Positions 58,827 through 64,000 of a stretch of DNA of 64,000 nt are shown in pieces; positions within the stretch are counted from its first letter, which is position 1; each line of letters opens with the position of its first letter. A program made the translations under genes and the position numbers. This DNA is from Propionivibrio soli (lineage in GTDB: Bacteria > Pseudomonadota > Gammaproteobacteria > Burkholderiales > Rhodocyclaceae), in NCBI RefSeq assembly GCF_025770765.1, contig NZ_JANZKY010000009.1, positions 163,474 through 227,473 on the forward strand, given 5' to 3'. The notes beneath the pieces were generated by a model. That model had not been told where the DNA came from. It saw only the letters and a list, made by a program, of their open reading frames with translations, and searched no databases.

Positions 58827-60629
58827 GTGGAAATCTACAAAGCGGACGTAGTCATCGTGGGAGGGGGGGGCGCCGGCTTACGTGCAGCAATTGCCGTCGC
58901 TGAATCCGATCCGTCATTAAAGATCGCCCTGGTATCGAAGGTCTATCCGATGCGCAGCCACACCGTGGCGGCCGAAGGCGGTGCGGCGGGCGTCAAGCGC
59001 CCGGACGACAGCTTCGATTATCACTTCCATGACACAGTAGGCGGCGGTGACTGGCTATGCGAGCAGGACGTCGTCGAGTACTTCGTGCATCAGGCGCCGG
59101 TCGAACTGACCCGCCTCGAGCACTGGGGATGTCCGTGGAGCCGCACACCCGACGGCCACGTCAACGTTCGCCCATTCGGCGGCATGAAGATTCAGCGGAC
59201 CTGGTTCGCGGCCGACAAATCCGGTTTCCACATCCTGCATACCCTGTTTCAGACTTCGATCAAGTATCCCTCGATCAAGCGCTTCGACGAATATTTCTGC
59301 GTCGACCTGCTCGAGGAGGATGGGCGCGTTCAGGGTGTCGTCGCCATCGAGATGGCGACTGGTGAGTTCACTATGATCGAAGGCAAGTCGGTCATTCTCG
59401 CCACGGGCGGCGCCGGGCGCGTGTTCCGTGAAAGCACGCTGGGCGGCATCGTCACCGGCGACGGTATGGCGCTGGCCTTCCGTCACGGCGTCGCGTTGCG
59501 CGACATGGAGTTCGTGCAGTACCACCCGACCTGTATGCCGATCACCGGGCTGCTCTTTACCGAAGCCTGCCGCGGAGAAGGCGGTTACCTGGTGAACAAG
59601 GACGGCTACCGTTACCTGCAGGACTACGGTCTGGGACCGCTACAGGACAAGCCGAAGAACAAGTACATGGAACTCGGCCCGCGCGATCGTCTGAGCCAAG
59701 CCTTCTGGTATGAACAGCAGAAGGGCCGCACGATCGAGCACCCGGTGCTCGGTTCAGTGGTCCATCTCGACCTGCGTCACCTCGGCGAAGCCTATCTGCA
59801 TGAGCGTCTGCCGCTGATCTACGAGATGGCCGAAACCTTCATGGGTATCGACCCGGCCAAGGAACCGATCCCGGTGCGTCCAGGCGTCCACTACACGATG
59901 GGCGGCGTTCGCGTCGACGGCAATTGCGAAACGTCGTTGCCGGGGCTCTACGCGATCGGCGAATGTGCGAGCGTGGGTATCCACGGCGCCAACCGCCTCG
60001 GTTCGAACTCGCTGACCGAACTCCTGGTATTCGGCAAGAAGGCCGGCGATGAAGCGGCCGCCCGCGCCAAGTCTACTGGACCGGGCAATTCGGCCAGTCT
60101 GCTCAAGCAGGCGCAGGCTGCCGAGCAGCGTGTCATGGCGCTGAAGACCAAGACCGGCGGCACCGAGCGCATCTCGACGATTCGCAAGGAGATGGTCAAG
60201 TCGATGGAAGACGGGTGCGGCATCTACCGCGTCGAAGACACCATGCAGGCGACCTGCGACAAGCTCACCCAGCTGCGTGAACGTTTCAAGAACATCAACC
60301 TCGACGACAAGAGCAGCGTGTGGAACACCGATTGGCTGATGGCCATCGAGCTCGATTACCAGCTCGACGTGGCGCAGGCGATGGCGCACTCGGCGGTCAA
60401 CCGCAAAGAATCGCGCGGCGCGCACCAGCGTCTCGACGGTCCGGACGGTGCCTACACCAAGCGCGATGACGTCAACTTCCTGAAGCATTCTGACGCGTAC
60501 TACGTGCCGGGCAGCGCGCCGCGCATAACCTATGGCGACGTGAAGATCACCAAGTCCCCACCGGCAGCTCGCGTCTATGGCGCTGCCGGCGAAAAAGCAG
60601 ACCAGGAAAGGAAAGAATCCCATGTCTGA
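58827..60629 (+). CDS. frdA: fumarate reductase flavoprotein subunit FrdA
   Basis: This is a 600-residue catalytic subunit of quinol:fumarate reductase, reducing fumarate to succinate. The FAD motif [11 protein letters not shown] and the covalent-FAD His45 in [11 protein letters not shown] are present, as are the active-site HPTCMPITG and the [15 protein letters not shown] stretch. I chose the GTG at 58827 because AAAGGA lies six bases before it; a TTG at 58821 would place the ribosome site next to the start codon. It heads frdABCD. A run of eight G lies in the FAD motif. Confidence 0.95.
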   Translation: MEIYKADVVIVGGGGAGLRAAIAVAESDPSLKIALVSKVYPMRSHTVAAEGGAAGVKRPDDSFDYHFHDTVGGGDWLCEQDVVEYFVHQAPVELTRLEHWGCPWSRTPDGHVNVRPFGGMKIQRTWFAADKSGFHILHTLFQTSIKYPSIKRFDEYFCVDLLEEDGRVQGVVAIEMATGEFTMIEGKSVILATGGAGRVFRESTLGGIVTGDGMALAFRHGVALRDMEFVQYHPTCMPITGLLFTEACRGEGGYLVNKDGYRYLQDYGLGPLQDKPKNKYMELGPRDRLSQAFWYEQQKGRTIEHPVLGSVVHLDLRHLGEAYLHERLPLIYEMAETFMGIDPAKEPIPVRPGVHYTMGGVRVDGNCETSLPGLYAIGECASVGIHGANRLGSNSLTELLVFGKKAGDEAAARAKSTGPGNSASLLKQAQAAEQRVMALKTKTGGTERISTIRKEMVKSMEDGCGIYRVEDTMQATCDKLTQLRERFKNINLDDKSSVWNTDWLMAIELDYQLDVAQAMAHSAVNRKESRGAHQRLDGPDGAYTKRDDVNFLKHSDAYYVPGSAPRITYGDVKITKSPPAARVYGAAGEKADQERKESHV

Positions 60630-61374
60630 GCAAAAAATCATTGAAATCGAGGTCTTGCGCTACCTGCCGGAGTCGGACCAAGCCCCGCATTCCGAGATAT
60701 ACAAGGTTCCCTTCACCGACGACATGTCGGTGTTGCAGGGTGCGCAATACATCAAGGACAACTTCGATGGCTCGCTGACCTTCCGCTGGTCGTGCCGGAT
60801 GGCGATCTGCGGCAGCTGCGGCATGATGATCAACGGCGTTCCTAAGCTGTCGTGCGAGACCTTCATCCGCGACTACTATCCGAACCGGATCACGATTGAA
60901 GCGCTCGCCAACTTCCCGATCGAGAAGGATCTCGTCGTCGATCTGTCGAGCTTCATCGAGAAACTCGAAGCGATCCAGCCCTACATCATTCCGAAGGAAC
61001 CGCGGACCGTCGAGCAAGGCGAGTACATTCAGTCGCCCGCCCAGTTCGCCGAGTACATCCAGTACACCTCGTGCATCAACTGCACGTTGTGCTATGCCGC
61101 ATGCCCGCAAGTCGGTCTCAACCAGAACTTCCTTGGGCCGGCCGTCATCGCTCTCGCGCATCGCTACAACATGGACTCGCGTGACGGTGGCCAGGATCAG
61201 CGCATGGAATTGCTCGCCTCCATGGACGGCGTCTACAACTGCAGCGCCGTCGGCTACTGTTCAGAAGTCTGTCCGAAGCATGTCGACCCGGGCAACGCGG
61301 TTAACGTCAACAAGATCAATGCAGCGAAGGATTACTTCCTGCGCTTCCTGTCGCCGAAAGGGGGTTCCAAGTGA
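60622..61374 (+). CDS. frdB: fumarate reductase iron-sulfur subunit FrdB
   Basis: This is a 250-residue electron-transfer subunit. The 2Fe-2S Cys set is Cys58, Cys63, Cys66 and Cys78 ([12 protein letters not shown] and PKLSC), and the 4Fe-4S/3Fe-4S sets are in [12 protein letters not shown] and [12 protein letters not shown]. It overlaps the frdA end by 8 bases. The ATG at 60622 has GGAAAGGAAAG upstream. It links FrdA to the membrane subunits. Confidence 0.95.
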   Translation: MSEQKIIEIEVLRYLPESDQAPHSEIYKVPFTDDMSVLQGAQYIKDNFDGSLTFRWSCRMAICGSCGMMINGVPKLSCETFIRDYYPNRITIEALANFPIEKDLVVDLSSFIEKLEAIQPYIIPKEPRTVEQGEYIQSPAQFAEYIQYTSCINCTLCYAACPQVGLNQNFLGPAVIALAHRYNMDSRDGGQDQRMELLASMDGVYNCSAVGYCSEVCPKHVDPGNAVNVNKINAAKDYFLRFLSPKGGSK

Positions 61375-61769
61375 GCAAGCGTCGTCCTTATGTCCGTTCA
61401 ATGGACGGATGGTGGAAGAAGAATCCCTACTACGTCGAGTACATGGTTCACGAGAGCACGGCGTTCTTTGTCGCCGCTTACGCGATCGTTCTGCTCGTCG
61501 GCTTGCTCCGGTTGAGCCAGGGCGAGGCGGCGTGGAACGGTTTTCTCGAAGCGCTGAAGAGCCCGCTGTCGATCGTTGTCCATCTCGTTTTCCTGGTTGC
61601 CATCGCTTATCACGCCTTCACGTGGTTCAAGCTGTTCCCGCTGACGATGCCCCCAATGATCGTCAACGGCAAGCGGGTTGAGCCGGGCGTAGTCGTCGGC
61701 ACCGGCTGGACGGCGGCCATCGTCGCGTCGCTGGTGTTGCTTGGTCTGGTTTGGAGGATTGCAGCATGA
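61371..61769 (+). CDS. frdC: fumarate reductase membrane subunit FrdC
   Basis: This is a 132-residue membrane anchor with three hydrophobic segments. It starts with a GTG at 61371 overlapping the frdB stop as [23 protein letters not shown] matches the FrdC N terminus of E. coli, and MVHESTA places the conserved Glu. It forms the quinone-binding anchor with FrdD. Confidence 0.94.
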   Translation: MSKRRPYVRSMDGWWKKNPYYVEYMVHESTAFFVAAYAIVLLVGLLRLSQGEAAWNGFLEALKSPLSIVVHLVFLVAIAYHAFTWFKLFPLTMPPMIVNGKRVEPGVVVGTGWTAAIVASLVLLGLVWRIAA

Positions 61770-62131
61770 TCAATCGTAAGCGTTCGAACGCACCGATCTT
61801 CTGGGGTCTGTTTGGCGCCGGCGGCATGATCGCCGCGCTATTCGGAACGATGCTCGTCTTCATCACCGGCATCGCGGTTCCGATGGGGTTGCTGTTGCCG
61901 GCCAATACGATGAGCTATCCGAAGATGCTCGCTTTTGCGCAGAACTTCATCGGCAAGGGCTTCATCTTCGTCGTCATCGCCCTGATGCTCTGGCATGCCG
62001 GTCACCGGATATTCCACTCGCTGCATGAAATCGGGATCCACCCTGGCTTTTTCGCTCGTCTGATTTGCTACGGTGGCCCGCTGGTCGCCACGATCATCTC
62101 GGCGGCGCTGCTTCTCGGCCTCGGGTTCTGA
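61766..62131 (+). CDS. frdD: fumarate reductase membrane subunit FrdD
   Basis: This is a 121-residue membrane anchor with three hydrophobic segments. The ATG at 61766 overlaps the frdC stop (ATGA), with GGAGGATT upstream. [21 protein letters not shown] matches FrdD. It completes the E. coli-type fumarate reductase of four separate subunits. Confidence 0.93.
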   Translation: MINRKRSNAPIFWGLFGAGGMIAALFGTMLVFITGIAVPMGLLLPANTMSYPKMLAFAQNFIGKGFIFVVIALMLWHAGHRIFHSLHEIGIHPGFFARLICYGGPLVATIISAALLLGLGF

Positions 62132-62200
62132 ACGAAACGACGCAAACGACCGTGTAGGTACTCGCTACACGCCGCTTGCCGGAAGCGAGTCCGCTCCAAA

Positions 62201-62232
62201 AACGCCAACCAGATCGGTTGGCGTTTTTTTTC
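62201..62232 (+). terminator. intrinsic terminator of frdABCD
   Basis: AACGCCAACC-AGATC-GGTTGGCGTT forms a perfect 10-bp stem followed by an unbroken T-run. It lies about 70 bases after frdD. Confidence 0.95.
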
Positions 62233-62488
62233 ACCCTTCGCATACTTTCCTACCCTCCCGGGTGGCCATGGTTGGCGAAGCCAAGCCAAGCCCGGGACCA
62301 CGCCGCCTCAATACCCTTCCTGGTTCGCGGTCCACTTCCCTCGAGCGCCCACGAGTTCGAACCCCTGGTTTCGTTCGACGCCCTTCCGCGTGTCGACTGC
62401 AAGTTGCTCTCATCGGCTCCGGGGCTGAGAGCATCTGGAAACAAACAGAAACGAACTCTGCCAACGGGCCTCTGGACCGGGACGAAGA
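62233..62488. other. intergenic stretch between frd terminator and the glp regulatory region
   Basis: No gene is recognisable in this region. Two fold-back structures stand out: CCCGGG...CCCGGG enclosing TTGGC-GAA-GCCAA (62258-62297), and GCTCTCA...TGAGAGC (62406-62432). They could be parts of an RNA or chance in a GC-rich spacer. Open frames on both strands give no recognisable family. Confidence 0.35.
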
Positions 62489-62537
62489 TCGAACGCGCGT
62501 TCGAATAGTGAATTCGAAGTTCGATTGAACGTTCATG
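62489..62537 (+). promoter_or_regulatory. TTCGAA-rich operator-like region before glpS (possible GlpR sites)
   Basis: A perfect 16-bp palindrome TCGAACGCGCGTTCGA (62489-62504) is followed by GAATTCGAAGTTCGA and TTGAACGTTC. Repeated TTCG/CGAA half-sites resemble GlpR (DeoR-family) operators. A weak promoter, TTGAAC at 62525-62530 with 18 bases to TCTGAT, overlaps the 3' end. The gene downstream is a glycerol ABC transporter ATPase, which supports the idea. Confidence 0.5.
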
Positions 62538-62705
62538 CGAAATCGCTTTCTGATTGTCTTCTTCCGGGCACCGACTCGCTCTTGAGGAGCGATCCGTTGT
62601 TGCTGCCTCACATCACAGCGTGGTGGCGTGGAGGCGGAAGCTGGTATCAGTTCTTTGTGGATGGGCAGCGCGACACGTTGAAGACCAACGACAAAGGGTG
62701 GAGTC

Positions 62706-63779
62706 ATGCAGTTGATTCTGGAAAACGTCAGCAAGACGGTCGGTCCGGAGACTTGGTTGCACGATATGACCATCGCGCCGAGCACAAATGCCGTGACTGT
62801 GCTCCTCGGCGCGACGCAGGCGGGCAAAACCAGCCTCATGCGCGTCATGGCCGGACTCGATGCGCCATCCGCAGGGCGGGTGAGCGTCGACGGGCGTGAT
62901 GTCGTCGGCGTTCCTGTCCGCGAGCGCAATGTCGCGATGGTGTACCAGCAATTCATCAACTACGCGTCGCTGAGGGTCTTCGACAACATCGCTTCGCCGT
63001 TGAAGCTGCGGGGCGAAAAAAACGTCGCCAATCGGGTGCGCGAACTGGCGGCAAAGCTCCACATCGAAACTTTTCTCGACCGCTACCCAGCCGAGCTCTC
63101 CGGCGGGCAGCAGCAACGTGTCGCGTTAGCACGGGCGCTGGCGAAGGGCGCGCCCCTGATGCTCCTCGACGAGCCGCTGGTCAACCTCGACTACAAGTTG
63201 CGCGAAGAACTGCGTGACGAGTTGACCGCCTTGTTCGCTGAAGGCAACTCGACAGTGGTCTATGCGACGACGGAGCCCAGCGAAGCCTTGCTGCTGGGCG
63301 GTTATACGGCGGTACTCGACGCAGGAGAGTTGCTCCAGTACGGGCCGACGGCGGAGGTATTCAACCACCCTAAATCGCTGCGCGTTGCTCGGGCGTTCAG
63401 CGATCCGCCCATGAATCTGCTCCCCGGCGTTCGCTGCGAGTCGGGTGTCCAATTGCAAGACGGCCCCGTACTCGGCGTGGCGTTGCCGGGCGATGCGTCG
63501 CAACGGTTGACCGTCGGCATACGCGCGAGTGCGTTGAGGGTACAGGCCCGGCAAGGCGACGTTACCTTGCCCGGCAAGGTTGAACTAGCGGAAATCTCAG
63601 GCTCGGATACCTTCGTTCATCTCGCGACTCCGGTGGGCGAAGTCGTCGCTCAACTCACCGGTGTGCATTATTTCGAGTTGGGAACACCCGTCCAACTGTA
63701 CTTCGACCCGGCGCAGATTTACCTATTCGACGCCTCCGGTTCGCTGCTGTTATCTCCTCGGCGCCGCGGAGGACGCTGA
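62706..63779 (+). CDS. glpS: glycerol ABC transporter ATP-binding protein GlpS-like
   Basis: This is a 357-residue ATPase of the CUT1/MalK type. It has Walker A LLGATQAGKTSL (Thr-Gln in place of Ser-Gly), the Q-loop VYQQFINYASLRVFDNIASP, the signature LSGGQQQRVALARAL and Walker B LMLLDEPLVNLD, and a C-terminal TOBE-like region. The QFINY Q-loop and the following second ATPase are typical of the glycerol transporter GlpSTPQV. GGTGGAG lies before the ATG. The substrate is inferred from these features. Confidence 0.85.
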   Translation: MQLILENVSKTVGPETWLHDMTIAPSTNAVTVLLGATQAGKTSLMRVMAGLDAPSAGRVSVDGRDVVGVPVRERNVAMVYQQFINYASLRVFDNIASPLKLRGEKNVANRVRELAAKLHIETFLDRYPAELSGGQQQRVALARALAKGAPLMLLDEPLVNLDYKLREELRDELTALFAEGNSTVVYATTEPSEALLLGGYTAVLDAGELLQYGPTAEVFNHPKSLRVARAFSDPPMNLLPGVRCESGVQLQDGPVLGVALPGDASQRLTVGIRASALRVQARQGDVTLPGKVELAEISGSDTFVHLATPVGEVVAQLTGVHYFELGTPVQLYFDPAQIYLFDASGSLLLSPRRRGGR

Positions 63780-63780
63780 T

Positions 63781-64000
63781 ATGGCGCGTATCGAACTTGA
63801 GCTCGCGCATTCTTACAAAGCCGATCCACGCGACGAAAGCGACTACGCACTACTTCCACTGAATATCACGTTCGAAGACGGGGGAGCGTATGCGTTGCTC
63901 GGGCCGTCGGGCTGCGGCAAGACGACGATGCTCAACATCATGTCGGGCTTGGTGGCGCCCTCGCAGGGCACCGTGAAGTTCGACGGTCGCGACGTCACGC
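63781..64000 (+). CDS. glpT: glycerol ABC transporter ATP-binding protein GlpT-like, cut by the window end
   Basis: This is the N-terminal 73 residues of a second ATPase, starting ATG at 63781 one base after the glpS stop. MARIELELAHSYKADP and ALLPLNITFEDGGAYALLGPSGCGKTTMLNIMSGLV, read in parts, match GlpT of the glycerol transporter; Walker A is GPSGCGKTT. The gene runs off the window, so permease and binding-protein genes are probably further on. Confidence 0.83.
   Translation, partial: MARIELELAHSYKADPRDESDYALLPLNITFEDGGAYALLGPSGCGKTTMLNIMSGLVAPSQGTVKFDGRDVT

Noticed and set aside
62350..62372. GAGTTCGAACCCCT resembles the T-arm of a tRNA
   Set aside because: The stem bases either side of the TTCGAAC loop do not pair on either strand and no D-arm, anticodon or acceptor stem is present.

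Overview
The window is a compact, GC-rich bacterial chromosome segment that reads as a betaproteobacterium. The gene orders yicC/gmk/rpoZ/spoT and recQ/thiS/thiG/trmB, together with tct-type transporters and a DUF1840 protein, point that way. A facultative or anaerobic Rhodocyclaceae-like lifestyle (Propionivibrio or Accumulibacter relatives) is an inference. It rests on an E. coli-type quinol:fumarate reductase, a full molybdenum cofactor operon behind an FNR-type promoter, and a bacteriohemerythrin. I saw no rRNA, tRNA, insertion sequence, prophage or CRISPR array.

Layout. 0.1-7 kb: purT, then an eight-gene minus-strand molybdenum cofactor operon (moaA, moaC, moaD, moaE, mobB, mobA, moeA, mog) with overlapping stop/start codons. 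7-11.4 kb: an XRE-cupin regulator facing a benzoate transporter across two copies of a palindrome, then pssA and a hemerythrin. 11.6-16 kb: a CpxRA-like two-component pair with a perfect CpxR box, an EF-hand protein, an amidase and a DUF1840 protein. 16-24 kb: a seven-gene sugar operon (ROK regulator, ABC ATPase, permease, two tandem-duplicated binding proteins, TIM-barrel isomerase, Gfo/Idh oxidoreductase) that may serve a glycoside 3-oxidation route.

24.6-38 kb: an MFS transporter, HD-GYP protein, calcium-loop protein, GFA protein, glycine-zipper lipoprotein, TauE-type permease, UvrD-family helicase, a divergent 1050-residue class A PBP, a SulP transporter and a small RHH protein. 38-42 kb: recQ, thiS, thiG, trmB. 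42-46.7 kb: a TonB-like protein divergent from an ankyrin protein, then hemW, rdgB, rph. 46.7-57.7 kb: a PP2C phosphatase/Ser-Thr kinase pair, yicC, a tctCBA tricarboxylate transporter set, a small secreted protein, then gmk, rpoZ, spoT, dadA. 57.8-64 kb: a TatD nuclease, frdABCD with a sigma70-like promoter and strong terminator, and the start of a glycerol ABC transporter operon (glpS, glpT cut by the window end) behind a TTCGAA-rich operator-like region.

How it fits together. Fumarate reductase, FNR-linked molybdopterin synthesis, an O2-binding hemerythrin and carboxylate, glycerol and sugar uptake suggest a cell that changes electron acceptors with oxygen supply and lives on small organic acids, polyols and sugars. 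No mobile or defence island is visible. The less ordinary parts are regulatory (FNR, CpxR, XRE and GlpR-like sites and an intra-operon terminator) and a few divergent proteins (the PBP, the short-loop sensor kinase, the non-RD kinase, the ankyrin protein and the calcium-loop proteins).
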